From positions 1-64,000 of the forward strand of contig JAYWHX010000126.1 in assembly GCA_043777375.1 (NCBI GenBank): a stretch of DNA of 64,000 nt. Reading direction: 5' to 3'. The notes beneath the pieces were generated by a model. That model was not told the DNA's origin and did no database searches. It worked only from the letters and a program-made list of their open reading frames with translations. Shown piece by piece: positions 1 to 9,036 of the stretch. Position 1 is the stretch's first letter. Every line of letters begins with the position of its first letter. Origin of the DNA: TH-plancto1 sp043777375 (GTDB lineage Bacteria > Planctomycetota > Planctomycetia > Planctomycetales > Planctomycetaceae). Position numbers and translations under genes: made by a program.

Positions 1-1
1 C

Positions 2-136
2 CTCGCCCTCCGAGAATTCGCCCTCGGCCTCGAAGGCTTGGAACGCTTCGTCCGCCACGAACCACTTCGCCGAGTCCACGAGTGCGTCTTCGGCGTACTA
101 GCACTGGAAAGTGAACCGGTCGATCCGAGGTTGTAG
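2..136 (+). CDS. C-terminal end of an unidentified gene (cut by window edge)
   Basis: An open frame enters from the left edge and ends at TAG (134-136), giving 44 residues. The peptide is rich in Leu, Glu and Arg (it begins LALREFALGLEGLERF) and reads like a normal helical protein tail. The gene start and any domain lie outside the window, so no function can be given. It converges on the minus-strand NTPase locus, with about 33 bases between the two stop codons. That it is coding is inferred from its composition and its clean stop only. Confidence 0.4.
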   Translation, partial: LALREFALGLEGLERFVRHEPLRRVHECVFGVLALESEPVDPRL

Positions 137-169
137 GCCAGAGTGTGGCGGTGCGCTAGAGGGATGTCG

Positions 170-913
170 TCAAAGAACTCGTTCTCGTTCCTCTCTGGCA
201 CTCCAGTCGGTCATCTCACTTCGAACAGACTCAATCGCCTTCTGTGCAATTCTTTGGATCGCCAACGGTGACTTCTCCACGACGACGGTCCAGTCGGCGA
301 TCTCGCGTTCGTACTTCAACGGAACCTCTGCCATCTCCATTTGGTACTCAGCTCTTGTCGCATCCAGAATCTCCTTCGCAGATACGCCCGCGTTGAGCGC
401 CGTGGTTGCCAACTGTACCCAGGTGTCGTCGACCTTTCGGCTCAATTGAACAAGTCGGTAGGCCCTCAAGTTTGGTCGTCCGATCAGCGAGCTGAACATG
501 TCCGCAGAGTCTCCGACGATCACCTGAGTCCATCGACGGGCGTAGCGTGCTTCAGGATTCAGGTGATCGAGAAGGTCAAGGCGTACACTCTCCTCAAGCC
601 CCTCGACAGCGGCATCAAAGACTTCCTCCGGAAAATACAGGGAATCGTATGAACCCACGGAGATCCAATGACGCAGCCAATCGATACGCAAAACATTGTC
701 AGTGCGGAGGATCTCTCGAAGTTCGTGTGACGAATTGAAATGCAGCACGACCGCTGACCGCCAAGTCGGACTCAACGACTCGGGAAAAGGTCTGGTCTTT
801 CGACAATTCCAGAGTGCCTCGATCGACTCTTGGATGACCTCTCTGGAGTCGTGGTTGAGCAACAGTCGTAATGTGTCCTCTGGCAGCGAGTTTCGATAAA
901 TCACCGTACTCAC
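170..913 (-). CDS. C-terminal part of a frameshifted NTPase (helical region)
   Basis: This 247-residue frame opens at a GTG and overlaps the end of the upstream NTPase frame by over 200 bases. The residues after the GTG (STVIYRNSLPEDTLRLLL) read as a continuation of the upstream protein after its segment IAVAPLTLR. Removing one base near 914-916 would fuse the two into one protein of about 665 residues. The rest is predicted alpha-helical, with many Leu/Glu/Arg residues and no recognisable catalytic motif. In STAND-type NTPases such C-terminal helical regions often act as sensors; applying that here is inference. It could also be an independently translated gene, but the overlap makes a frameshift, or a sequencing error, more likely. 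Confidence 0.6.
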   Translation of the reverse strand: MSTVIYRNSLPEDTLRLLLNHDSREVIQESIEALWNCRKTRPFPESLSPTWRSAVVLHFNSSHELREILRTDNVLRIDWLRHWISVGSYDSLYFPEEVFDAAVEGLEESVRLDLLDHLNPEARYARRWTQVIVGDSADMFSSLIGRPNLRAYRLVQLSRKVDDTWVQLATTALNAGVSAKEILDATRAEYQMEMAEVPLKYEREIADWTVVVEKSPLAIQRIAQKAIESVRSEMTDWSAREERERVL

Positions 914-2180
914 AACGGAGGGTAAGGGGAGCCACCGCGATGCGATTGCCGGGCACTTCGAGAACGACTCCGCCCATGGAGAGTTGTGTGACAGCGATTA
1001 GGACATCAGAGATTGACAACCCCAAGATTTCGGTCACGAATCCTGCGGTCACTCCAGACTCCCCACCAAGGGCGATACAAGCCAATATCTGAGCTGCATT
1101 CTTCTCGGCTGATTGAGCCAGACTGGCCAGAACTGCATCTGCGAGCAATCCCCCGGTCCAGACGGATTCCAGGTCTTCTCGTCGTCGACCCTTGCACGCA
1201 TCAATGAGTGTGAGAGTTCTCCCCGGATAGCCCATCGACTGCTCGACGAGGATATGAAGGAATACGTTGGGCCCCGCAATACCACACTCCTTGATAATCT
1301 CGACGATCTTGTCGTTGCCGAGTGGTTTCAACTCTATGCTGGCAGATGGCGTGATTCCAAGGGCATTTCGAACTTCGATCTGACGACCGGGCCAGCAGTC
1401 TCCAATGATCCGGTAGCTCGCGCCAAACTCTTCCCGATAGTGTTTCAGGAACTTGACGACCTCAAGGGATAGATGACTGTCTTCCACAAAAAACGCAGTT
1501 GGCGATTGATCGCGTATGGCGTTGGCAATGGCTCCCTCGTCAGAACAAGTGACAAAAAGTCCACGTCCCTGATTGGCCATTTCCTGAAGTAGAAAGGTCT
1601 TTCCGATTCCCGGTTGTCCGACAATCAGGAAGTCTTCGTCAGAATTCAGGATCCGAGCCAACTCAGAATCTCTCCCGAGCAGGCCGACTCCGAGTGTCTT
1701 TCGGCATGAGCGAGGTCGTCGCGACAGCGCTGGCGGTTTCCCCGAGATCCCGAGGAGTTCCTGGAGCCAACGACTATCGCGAAGAAGCATCTCGACGACC
1801 GCATCTCGTGTATATGGCGCATGCACGAGGCGAAAACCCAACTCTTCGACTCGATTTTCGATGTTCCTACAGCGTTGCTGTGAAAGTTCACGGCTCGTCA
1901 CAACCAGAACTTGCTTCGCCGACGCACCGTTTGCTTTGTGCTGATTCAAATTTCGCGTGACGTTCCCAATCACGTCTTCTTGCAGGGTTACGCAAACGAT
2001 TCCACGCCCGGATTCGTTTGACCAATTTCCGTCAACTCCAGCATCATCACCCCCTGGAGCTGGAATGAGATTGGGCCAATCGCTCCTCAACAAGCTGCAG
2101 ACGCATTTTTCGAAGAGATTGCCGTCGGTCAATTTGGCCAATCGCTCAACGACAGATTCATGTAGCGGGTCGCGATTCAT
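699..2180 (-). CDS. Restriction-endonuclease-like domain plus P-loop NTPase (frameshifted)
   Basis: The ATG at 2180 opens a 493-residue frame. Residues 1-130 resemble a restriction-endonuclease-like fold: a GGDDAGVDG stretch with acidic residues, then a hydrophobic strand ending VTLQED, though the usual Lys is not obvious. A P-loop follows (FLIVGQPGIGKT, about 185-196) and a Walker-B-like strand (TAFFVEDSH, about 230). The last 65 or so residues look like out-of-frame translation, because the natural continuation lies in the overlapping frame ending at 170. The architecture (nuclease-like N-terminus, NTPase, helical C-terminus) resembles STAND-type anti-phage proteins such as Avs, but it is shorter. 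The gene sits directly beyond the 3' end of tRNA-Lys, a common island boundary. The defence role is inferred. Confidence 0.65.
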   Translation of the reverse strand: MNRDPLHESVVERLAKLTDGNLFEKCVCSLLRSDWPNLIPAPGGDDAGVDGNWSNESGRGIVCVTLQEDVIGNVTRNLNQHKANGASAKQVLVVTSRELSQQRCRNIENRVEELGFRLVHAPYTRDAVVEMLLRDSRWLQELLGISGKPPALSRRPRSCRKTLGVGLLGRDSELARILNSDEDFLIVGQPGIGKTFLLQEMANQGRGLFVTCSDEGAIANAIRDQSPTAFFVEDSHLSLEVVKFLKHYREEFGASYRIIGDCWPGRQIEVRNALGITPSASIELKPLGNDKIVEIIKECGIAGPNVFLHILVEQSMGYPGRTLTLIDACKGRRREDLESVWTGGLLADAVLASLAQSAEKNAAQILACIALGGESGVTAGFVTEILGLSISDVLIAVTQLSMGGVVLEVPGNRIAVAPLTLRCEYGDLSKLAARGHITTVAQPRLQRGHPRVDRGTLELSKDQTFSRVVESDLAVSGRAAFQFVTRTSRDPPH

Positions 2181-2602
2181 GGCGTGGTTGACGGAATATG
2201 GATGTTCTGGAAGTGGCGTAGGTCAGTGTAGCTGATCCTCTGTCAATTCCGATGACGCGACGAGTGCACTTCACCAATCCGGTGATACCACCCAGACGAT
2301 CTGTTCCGAATGACTCTGGAGGTTCGAAATCAGGGTTGGTTCCGGCTCGCGGTCCCAAACGGTGTGTTAAATCTTGGGGGCGTTTTTGGAGAGACAGAGA
2401 GAGTTCGAGGTCTGGAACTCGCAGGAGAGGTTTGAAATATCGAAATCGGGGCGTATTGTGGGAGGGCAGAGAGGTCTCGTTTGGAGAACCCGTCATCGCA
2501 ACATCTGGCGGGAATGGCGGATACGTCGCCACCTTATACCGATACAAAAACACCCCGCCGAGTGAACCCGTGGGTCACCCGGAGTTCGAAAAACGAAAAC
2601 AG
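2181..2602. other. Gene-free gap between NTPase gene and tRNA-Lys
   Basis: No convincing gene was found. The short frames on both strands here have no ribosome binding site and no protein-like composition. The gap should hold the promoter of the minus-strand NTPase gene near its left end. The only structure noted is a possible hairpin with a T run, near 2545-2582, downstream of the tRNA. Confidence 0.5.
2545..2582 (-). terminator. Possible terminator downstream of tRNA-Lys
   Basis: On the minus strand CCGGGTGA and TTCACTCGG can pair (one G-T pair) around a nine-base loop. A TTTTT run follows about seven bases later. It lies 20 to 60 bases beyond the tRNA 3' end. The distance between stem and T run makes it imperfect. 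Confidence 0.35.
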
Positions 2603-2675
<73 letters not shown>

Positions 2676-3189
2676 GGTACTTGGTTCTCGGTGCTGCGTC
2701 GCAGTCGAGCCTCAAGGGGTGAGAATCATAGGGGGGAACAGTGGAGTCAGCCAGTCAGTGCAACGTCGTGCGGGGAGATTTGGTTGTGCCGAAAGATTCT
2801 TGGCACCGGTCAGAACACCCTACGCGACATCTGTTTACCGCAAAGTCCTGGGTGTTGACGGCGTGGCAATCGTCCCACCACCGCTCACGCGACTGGGAAA
2901 CCTATGCTGCGGCAGCCGGAGCATGGTGAGACAACAGGGGCTGTCTTCCAGTTCGCCGCACTGCCCCGAGCCACACAAACTGGTTGATCGCGTCGAGTGA
3001 TGACCATCGAAAGCACGGCGAGATTGGATTGGCGGTCGACTGCGATGCCTCGGCTTTCCTCCATCCGGGACACGTCAGGGATGCGAGAAGTTCGGAGGTG
3101 CGATATCCTCCGGAAACGAGATCGGTCGGATCTGACTGGTCGTGGGGGTGGGGTCAGAGCCAGTTTCTGGCGAGGAAAGCGTTCTTCCC
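2676..3189. other. Gene-free gap between tRNA-Lys and manA
   Basis: About 510 bases between two divergent genes. No RNA gene, strong repeat or credible small ORF was recognised. It must hold the promoters of tRNA-Lys (minus) and of the mannose-6-phosphate isomerase gene (plus), but no clear -35/-10 pair stands out. Confidence 0.5.
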
Positions 3190-4203
3190 ATGGAACCGTT
3201 GGTGTTCGAGCCGTTTTTGCGCCCCCAGATCTGGGGAGGTCGGCGGCTGGCCCATTTCGGGAAAGAGCTTCCGGCCGGGGACGTGCGCATTGGGGAATCT
3301 TGGGAGCTAGGCGGGCACCCGCTGCATATCAGCTGCGTGGCGTCGGGGCCTCAAGCGGGGCGACTGCTCTCGAATTTATGGGCCGTGGATCGTGCGGCGC
3401 TCGCCGGGCCTGGGTATCGAGGGCCGGAGCGATTTCCATTGCTCATTAAGTTTCTTGATTGCGAGGAACCCCTGTCGGTGCAGGTTCATCCGGGCGATGG
3501 AGATTCGAAACAGCTGGGACTGGCTGATCCTGGCAAGTGCGAGGCGTGGGTCGTGCTAGAGACTTCCGAGAAGTCGCGTCTTGATGCGGGGTTGAAGGTT
3601 GGCGTGGACCGAGCGGAGTTTGAACGCCGCTTGCAGGATGGCAGTGTTGATCAATGCCTGAACCACCTGACCCCGGAAGTGGGCGACTGCCTGTATTTGC
3701 CGTCCGGGACGATTCACAGTGCGCGGGGGGGCGTGGTCTTGGTCGAGGTTCAGCCGTCCAGTGATGCGACGTTTCGGATGTTCGATTGGAATCGCCTCGA
3801 CTCGCGGGGGCATGCCCGACCGCTGCATCGCGAGAAGGGATTAAATGTTGTCGATTGGTCCCTGGGTCCATTGGGATTTGTGGTGTCGGCGACGACGTTA
3901 CCGCTGGCGGGTGGAGCGATGATGACGATGCTGCTCGACACCCCCAAGTTTCATCTCCATCGATATGACTTCCGCAGGCCGTACTCGCCGAAAGATCTCG
4001 TCGGGCGAATGGTGGCTTGGGTCGTCATCCATGGATCAGCTGAACTCCGGACAACCGGTCAGACGTTGAATCTGCATCGTGGCCAAACCGTGCTCGTCCC
4101 AGCGAGTTCGGAGGCTGTCGAGTGGGTGCCGGTGGAAAATAGTGCCAGTGTCTTGGCAGTCACACTGGGGCCGGAGTTCGAATCACCATCGCCACGCAAC
4201 TGA
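3190..4203 (+). CDS. manA: Mannose-6-phosphate isomerase, class I
   Basis: Interconverts fructose-6-phosphate and mannose-6-phosphate, feeding GDP-mannose and polysaccharide synthesis in the cytoplasm. The 337-residue protein has the type I zinc cupin features: an N-terminal PQIWGG motif, LSVQVHPGD with the metal-binding Gln and His, KCEAW with the Glu ligand, and LPSGTIHS with the second His. The C-terminal cupin half is short, as in the bacterial 'short' class. The frame is open upstream to 3142, but the ATG at 3190 fits the family N-terminus (MEPLVFEPFLRPQIWGG). A PfkB-type kinase follows 70 bases downstream on the same strand, so the two may be co-transcribed. Confidence 0.92.
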   Translation: MEPLVFEPFLRPQIWGGRRLAHFGKELPAGDVRIGESWELGGHPLHISCVASGPQAGRLLSNLWAVDRAALAGPGYRGPERFPLLIKFLDCEEPLSVQVHPGDGDSKQLGLADPGKCEAWVVLETSEKSRLDAGLKVGVDRAEFERRLQDGSVDQCLNHLTPEVGDCLYLPSGTIHSARGGVVLVEVQPSSDATFRMFDWNRLDSRGHARPLHREKGLNVVDWSLGPLGFVVSATTLPLAGGAMMTMLLDTPKFHLHRYDFRRPYSPKDLVGRMVAWVVIHGSAELRTTGQTLNLHRGQTVLVPASSEAVEWVPVENSASVLAVTLGPEFESPSPRN

Positions 4204-4273
4204 GAGCCCGCGAATCGTGACCAGTCCTGGGTGACTCGGCCCTTGTCCATCTTCGACGAAAAAAAGGCCTGAC

Positions 4274-5242
4274 ATGGGCGTCCCCGCAGCGAAGTTCGAT
4301 GTCCTCTGCACCGGTCTGGTGGTTGCCGATTTTGTGGGCGCTCCGGTCGATGCGATGCCGGCTTCAGGATGTCTCGTCACCACTCCTCGGATCGAGATGG
4401 CCATCGGCGGATGCGCAGCCAACACAGCTGTTGATCTGGCCAAATTGGATCTGCGGGTCGGAATCGCGGGGCTCGTGGGCGAGGACGCCATGGGACGATT
4501 CGTGCGCGACTCGTTTCAGCAGGAGCGAGTCAGCTGTGATCATCTCGGCTCGTCACGGACCGCTCAGACTGCGGCAACGCTAATTGTGAACGTGAATGGA
4601 GAGGACCGCCGCTTCATTCATGCGGTGGGAGCCAATGCCGAATTCACGGGAGAGACACTCACCCGCGAAGTCTTGCGAGATTGCAAGATTCTGTGCGTCG
4701 GGGGTTTCGCGCTCAATTCGAAGCTCTCGGCAGCGAATGTTCGCCGGGCGTTTCGTATCGCCCGCGAATTGGGGGTCACGACCGTTCTCGATGTGGTCAT
4801 CAGTGATCCAACTCCGGTGTGGAAGATGCTGGAGGAAGTATTGCCGGAGACCGATCTGTTTCTTCCGAATCAAGACGAAGGCCGTATGGTCCTGGGGATC
4901 GATGACCCGCGCGAGCAGGCTCGCCGCTTCGTGGCTGCGGGAGCCAAGACGGTCATCGTGACGCGCGGCGCTCGCGGGGCGATCCTGCTGAATGGACATC
5001 AGATGTGGGAGGCGTCCTCGTATCCCGTCGTGCAAGTTGATGGCACCGGGGGCGGAGATGCCTTCGTCGCCGGATACCTGTACGGACTACTGAAGAAAGC
5101 CGCTCCGACGGAGTGCTTGGCATACGGTGCAGCGATGGGTGCCAGTTGCGTGCGCGCAGCTGGGGCAACCACGAGTGTGTTTCGGCGAGATGAGTTGGAA
5201 GAGTACGTGCGCGAACATCAGTTGGAGTACCGGTTGGTGTGA
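4274..5242 (+). CDS. PfkB-family carbohydrate kinase
   Basis: This 322-residue kinase phosphorylates a sugar or nucleoside with ATP; the substrate cannot be read from sequence. Family features are visible: an N-terminal GGCAANTAVDLAKL motif (about 40-53), a central NQDEGRMVLG segment, and the C-terminal signature DGTGGGDAFVAGYLYGLL, which carries the catalytic Asp and anion hole. That signature reads TGGGD where most members have TGAGD. An AAGG-like ribosome site lies before the ATG. It follows the mannose-6-phosphate isomerase gene, so a role in hexose metabolism is plausible but inferred. Ribokinase and 2-keto-3-deoxygluconate kinase are the main alternatives. Confidence 0.88.
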   Translation: MGVPAAKFDVLCTGLVVADFVGAPVDAMPASGCLVTTPRIEMAIGGCAANTAVDLAKLDLRVGIAGLVGEDAMGRFVRDSFQQERVSCDHLGSSRTAQTAATLIVNVNGEDRRFIHAVGANAEFTGETLTREVLRDCKILCVGGFALNSKLSAANVRRAFRIARELGVTTVLDVVISDPTPVWKMLEEVLPETDLFLPNQDEGRMVLGIDDPREQARRFVAAGAKTVIVTRGARGAILLNGHQMWEASSYPVVQVDGTGGGDAFVAGYLYGLLKKAAPTECLAYGAAMGASCVRAAGATTSVFRRDELEEYVREHQLEYRLV

Positions 5243-5300
5243 AGGGACATTGCAACCGGAGGTTTCCCGAGTGGAAACATCGGGAGTGTATTTCCTGAGT

Positions 5301-5392
5301 GAGCGGCATGGCGTCAGCCTGCCGAGTCCATCGCTCGCGAACCGGCGCTGCGAGACGGGATACGCTCTCGGCAGGCTGACGCCGTGCCGCTC
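5301..5392. repeat. Intergenic inverted repeat (REP-like)
   Basis: Arms 5301-5326 (gagcggcatggcgtcagcct...) and 5367-5392 are nearly perfect reverse complements, separated by 40 bases. The element lies between the PfkB gene and nadD. It has no T run, so it reads as a dispersed palindromic repeat, not a terminator. Confidence 0.75.
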
Positions 5393-5467
5393 TCAGCAAC
5401 GCGGCTATTGCAGTCACCCGATACAATCTTGTGGCACACTCTCACTGAATGAACTGGGCGGATCGGC

Positions 5468-6064
5468 ATGCGACTGGGAATTTACGGCGGAACGTTCGAC
5501 CCGATTCATTACGGGCATCTGCTGCTGGCGGAGCGCTGTCGGGAAGAGCTGCAACTTGACGAGGTATGGTTCATTCCTGCCGGGACTCCGCCGCACAAGC
5601 AGGGGCGAGTCACAACCCCCGCCAAGGCCCGCGCGGCGATGGTCGAGTTCGCGGTCTCAGGATTCCCCGAGTTCAAGGTCTCCCGCATCGAGATGGAACG
5701 TACCGGGCCGAGCTACACAGTGCAGACGCTGGAACAGCTGCGAACAGCTGCTCCGGAACGCGAGGTGTTTCTGCTGATGGGAGCCGACTCGATCGCGGAG
5801 TTGGTGACGTGGAAGGACCCGGCGCGGATCTTGGAACTGTCGCAAGTGGTGGCAGTGAATCGGGCGGGCGAGAGCCCGGATCTATCAAGCTTGCAGTCAC
5901 TGTTGGAGCGGACGGGACGGACCGTACGGACCATCGAGATGCCTGCGATGGGTGTCTCAGCCAGCGAGATCCGCACGCGAGTCGCATCCGGGAAGAGCAT
6001 CCGGTTTCTGACCCCACGTCCGGTGGAGATGTATTTGAGGCAGCACAAGTTGTATTTGGAGTAA
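5468..6064 (+). CDS. nadD: Nicotinate-nucleotide adenylyltransferase
   Basis: Joins nicotinate mononucleotide to ATP to form deamido-NAD in NAD biosynthesis. The 198-residue length is normal for the family. The nucleotidyltransferase signature GGTFDPIHYGHLLLAE, with its HxGH motif, is at residues 7-22. The second conserved element appears at the C-terminus as GVSASEIRTRVASGKSIR. FIPAGTPPHK near residue 37 is also family-typical. The ATG at 5468 is the first start giving the expected MRLGIYGGTFDP N-terminus. The gene ends 36 bases from the convergent PQQ-like gene. Confidence 0.95.
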   Translation: MRLGIYGGTFDPIHYGHLLLAERCREELQLDEVWFIPAGTPPHKQGRVTTPAKARAAMVEFAVSGFPEFKVSRIEMERTGPSYTVQTLEQLRTAAPEREVFLLMGADSIAELVTWKDPARILELSQVVAVNRAGESPDLSSLQSLLERTGRTVRTIEMPAMGVSASEIRTRVASGKSIRFLTPRPVEMYLRQHKLYLE

Positions 6065-6100
6065 CGAGCAGAATGCAGCAGCCTTTGTTCGCCTCTCGCC

Positions 6101-7306
6101 TCATTTCCCGAAACACAACACCTTCCCACCCACATTGTCCGTCCCGATCACAAACCGGTCACCCGACACCGCAGCTGAGCCGCGAATGGGTTGACCGGCG
6201 TTGTGCTTCCACAGGACTTCACCGTCGCTGAGGCGGACGAGATAGAGCTGCTTGTCATTGGAGCCGACGATGACTTTGTCTCCGGCGATGACGGGGGAGC
6301 AGTCGATTTTTGCCCGTGTCGGGGTGGTCCATTTTCCCTTGCCGGTTTTGCGATCGATGGCGTGCAAGTGCTTGTCTCCGTGACCGATCACGACGAGGTC
6401 AGCTGTGACGGCGGGTGAAGAGTCGATCTGCTGCTCGCGGTCAGGGTTCGAGTAGGTCCAGGCGAGCGTCCCCTTCTCGGCATCGAGGGCAGCGACTTCG
6501 CCGATCTCGTTCCCGAAGTAGAGCAGTCCATCGCGGAAGGCAGCACTGGCGATCAAGCGCCCTTCGATCTTGATCTCACGGGCTTCCTTGCCCGTCTCGA
6601 TGTCCACAACCTTCAAGAAGGGAGCCTGGCAGTTCGTCGCAAACGTGAACTGGCCCGCGATCGTCGGCGTGCCGTTGATCGGCCCACCAGTGTCGTACTT
6701 CCACAACAGTGTTCCGGTGGCCTGATCGAGGCAGGTTAGCTGCCCTTTGTGAGAGCCGACGATCACGCGGTCTTTGTAGATATTCGGGCCGCCGACGAAT
6801 TCGCCGCCGTCTTCGTATGTCCAGGATTTTTTTCCGGTGGCTCGATCAATGGCGTGGAAGATGCCTTCCTGATCACCCGCCAGAATCAAGGAGTTAGTCG
6901 CAGCGATTGGTGCCATGAATGCGGGGGGCAGCTCGTTGGGCTTGGCATTCGGCAGCGTCTGATACTTCCAGACTTCTTTGCCGTCAGACAGGTTGAGACA
7001 GAGCAGATCTCCCGACACTAAGCCGACGTAGACGTGTTCGCCCACGATCACCGGAGTCGAGGACATGCCATCGCCTGTCTCGATCTCCCAGAGCAGCTTG
7101 GGTTGGTCCGGGATCTGCGCGTCAGCTGCGACGCCTTGCAGGGCCGAGTCACTGCGGAATTGAGTCCAATCGCCTGCCGGGGTTTGAGAGACAAACACCA
7201 CGAAGCAGGCCGCGAGAAGTCCCCGTAGCGTGGGCTTTAGCCCACGCATCCCCGATGGCGAAACGCAGGCGTGGGCTAATGCCCACGCTACAGAGCGAGA
7301 TTTCAT
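6101..7306 (-). CDS. Exported PQQ-like beta-propeller protein
   Basis: A 401-residue protein of repeated propeller blades (for example LLCLNLSDGKEVWKYQT, TCLDQATGTLLWKYDTG and LYLVRLSDGEVLWKHNAG), about seven in all. Planctomycetes encode many such proteins and most are not PQQ dehydrogenases. No catalytic or cofactor-binding residues were identified here, so ligand and role are unknown. The ATG at 7306 overlaps the stop of the upstream alcohol dehydrogenase (TGATG), implying translational coupling. The N-terminus is odd: a palindromic repeat encodes residues 6-29 or so, between MKSRS and a hydrophobic stretch (LLAACFVVFVSQTPAG) that looks like the real signal core. A start at the internal ATG (7249) is the alternative. 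Confidence 0.82.
   Translation of the reverse strand: MKSRSVAWALAHACVSPSGMRGLKPTLRGLLAACFVVFVSQTPAGDWTQFRSDSALQGVAADAQIPDQPKLLWEIETGDGMSSTPVIVGEHVYVGLVSGDLLCLNLSDGKEVWKYQTLPNAKPNELPPAFMAPIAATNSLILAGDQEGIFHAIDRATGKKSWTYEDGGEFVGGPNIYKDRVIVGSHKGQLTCLDQATGTLLWKYDTGGPINGTPTIAGQFTFATNCQAPFLKVVDIETGKEAREIKIEGRLIASAAFRDGLLYFGNEIGEVAALDAEKGTLAWTYSNPDREQQIDSSPAVTADLVVIGHGDKHLHAIDRKTGKGKWTTPTRAKIDCSPVIAGDKVIVGSNDKQLYLVRLSDGEVLWKHNAGQPIRGSAAVSGDRFVIGTDNVGGKVLCFGK
7225..7291. repeat. Double palindrome lying inside the PQQ-like gene
   Basis: The plus strand begins gtagcgtgggctttagccca and the element ends in the reverse complement, gcccacgctac. Each half is itself a small palindrome (GTGGGC-tta-GCCCAC type). 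The 67 bases fall within the 5' end of the coding region at 6101-7306 and keep it open, as if the repeat landed in frame. Confidence 0.8.
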
Positions 7307-8508
7307 CACGGCAGTGCGCATCGGTACAACTCCAACAGAGACGACGAATCCACCGCGCGCGGATTGAACTTCCCGGTCCATTGCTGGGCTGCCTCGTCCG
7401 CCAAGGTCGGCAACATCTCGGCGATCCCCTCGCATCCGGCGAGCGTCGACGGACAGCCCGCACGCGTGGCGAGGTTTCTCAGGAACATCACCAGCAGGTC
7501 GCCCGCCTCCGGGTCTTGTCGGTCGCACAGCTTCGCATCCTCGGCCAGCGAACCGTACAGCGGCCCAACCACCGATGAATTGTACCGCACCACATGAGGC
7601 AGCAGCACAGCAATCGCGTTCCCGTGGATCATTCCGAAATGAGCCGACAGCGGATTCGCGAGTGCATGCGTGGCCCCCAACATCGAGTTCTCAATCGCTG
7701 CTCCCGCCAGATGCGAACCAAGCAGCATGGCTCCCCGAGCTGCCAAGTTCTGCGGCTCCTTCAGCACCACTGGAAAGGACCGGCACAGCAGATTCCATGC
7801 GCGCCTCGCAAACAACATTGAGACCGGATTCCGCGTCTTCGTGACGTAACTCTCAATCGCATGACTGATCGCATCGATGCCAGTCACAGCTGTGACGGAT
7901 GCGGGCATCGTCACGCTGAGTTCGGGATCGAGGAGGGCGACACGGGCAGCTGCTTTCTTGTCACCGCAGGCCATCTTCATGTGAGTGCGGGCATCGCCAA
8001 TCACGCAGTAGGACTGAGCCTCGCTGCCTGTTCCCGCAGTGGTCGGGATGGCGATCAAGGGAAGCATGGGCTGAGTGGCGCGGCCTGTTCCTTTGTAGTC
8101 TTCCATCTTCCCGCCGTTGGTCAGCAGGAAGTTGATCCCCTTGGCCACATCCATACTGCTGCCGCCGCCCAGGCCAATCAGCAGGTTGATTGATTTGCCT
8201 TGAGCAAAGGCGACTCCCCGATCGACATCCTCAGTGGTCGGGTTCGGTTGCAGGTCGTCGAAGACGTGAACTCGCAGGCCCACCGATTCGAGAACCGAGC
8301 GGGCGCGGGCTTCATGTCCGACCTGCCGAATTCCAGGGTCTGCCACGAGGAGAACTTCCCGGCCCTGCAACTCACGGGCGAGGACGCCGAGTTGTGACAA
8401 TGTGCCCGCTCCGAAAACGACGCGCGTGCGCGGGTCATAGTCAAAAGTCGGTAACGACTCGGGAGTGAATTGGTTGTGCGTCTCGTCAAACATAGAGGAA
8501 GTCGACAT
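7306..8508 (-). CDS. Iron-containing alcohol dehydrogenase
   Basis: A 400-residue group III (Fe) alcohol dehydrogenase that oxidises or reduces an alcohol/aldehyde with NAD(P). The family order is visible: an N-terminal FGAGTLSQLG turn, the dinucleotide motif GLGGGSSMDVAKG (about 115-127), IPTTAGTGSEAQ, and the metal site built from DAISHAIE, GATHALANP and MIHGNAIA His residues. The substrate cannot be told; lactaldehyde, butanol and 4-hydroxybutyrate enzymes share this fold. Its stop codon overlaps the start of the propeller protein gene, so the two form an operon. No strong ribosome site is seen at the ATG at 8508; an ATG at 8493 is also possible. Confidence 0.9.
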   Translation of the reverse strand: MSTSSMFDETHNQFTPESLPTFDYDPRTRVVFGAGTLSQLGVLARELQGREVLLVADPGIRQVGHEARARSVLESVGLRVHVFDDLQPNPTTEDVDRGVAFAQGKSINLLIGLGGGSSMDVAKGINFLLTNGGKMEDYKGTGRATQPMLPLIAIPTTAGTGSEAQSYCVIGDARTHMKMACGDKKAAARVALLDPELSVTMPASVTAVTGIDAISHAIESYVTKTRNPVSMLFARRAWNLLCRSFPVVLKEPQNLAARGAMLLGSHLAGAAIENSMLGATHALANPLSAHFGMIHGNAIAVLLPHVVRYNSSVVGPLYGSLAEDAKLCDRQDPEAGDLLVMFLRNLATRAGCPSTLAGCEGIAEMLPTLADEAAQQWTGKFNPRAVDSSSLLELYRCALP

Positions 8509-9036
8509 CAGCTGCGGGGTGGGCGTTGGGTAGGGGGAACCGGTCCGCGATGGTCCTCATCATAATAGGCTTCCGGGTGGTGAACGCGAAACCCGGCGGA
8601 TGACGAGTTCGCTTCAGCGGGATACGCTCGGTGATGAATTCACTTCGTCTACGAGGGGGAGCGCCTCGGAAATAGACATCCTTGGCGAGCGTCTGGCGTA
8701 AGGATGGTTCCGCCACTCCTGCAATCAATTCACAACTGTCTGCATCTGTTGCAAGTGGTCTGGAGTCACTCTGATGACCGATTGTCGCGGATTCGATTCG
8801 GACCTTGCCGTTAAAGTCTCGCCAGCACCCCCATCATGAATGGGAGGGTTTCCCCAATCGGCAGCTCTTGCCGTTCGAGGTTCTGTTCAAGGTTTGGCAC
8901 TCGGCGTGCATCACTTCTCATGTATCCCGCAGCCGTCCGAGTGACGGCGACCGTCTCGCCCGCGAATTCTCCGACATGTAGGTCGTGATCGAACGAGATA
9001 GGCCCCTCGCGGAGCCTCTCAGTTTTGGAGATTCCC
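8509..9036. other. Divergent gene-free region
   Basis: About 530 bases between the alcohol dehydrogenase (minus) and a secreted Cys-repeat protein (plus). Short frames on the minus strand are not convincing. No hairpin, repeat or recognised RNA was found. Promoters for both flanking genes should lie here. Confidence 0.5.

Noticed and set aside
5301..5392. Terminator between the kinase and nadD genes
   Set aside because: The long inverted repeat lacks a T run on either strand and resembles dispersed REP-like repeats elsewhere in the window.
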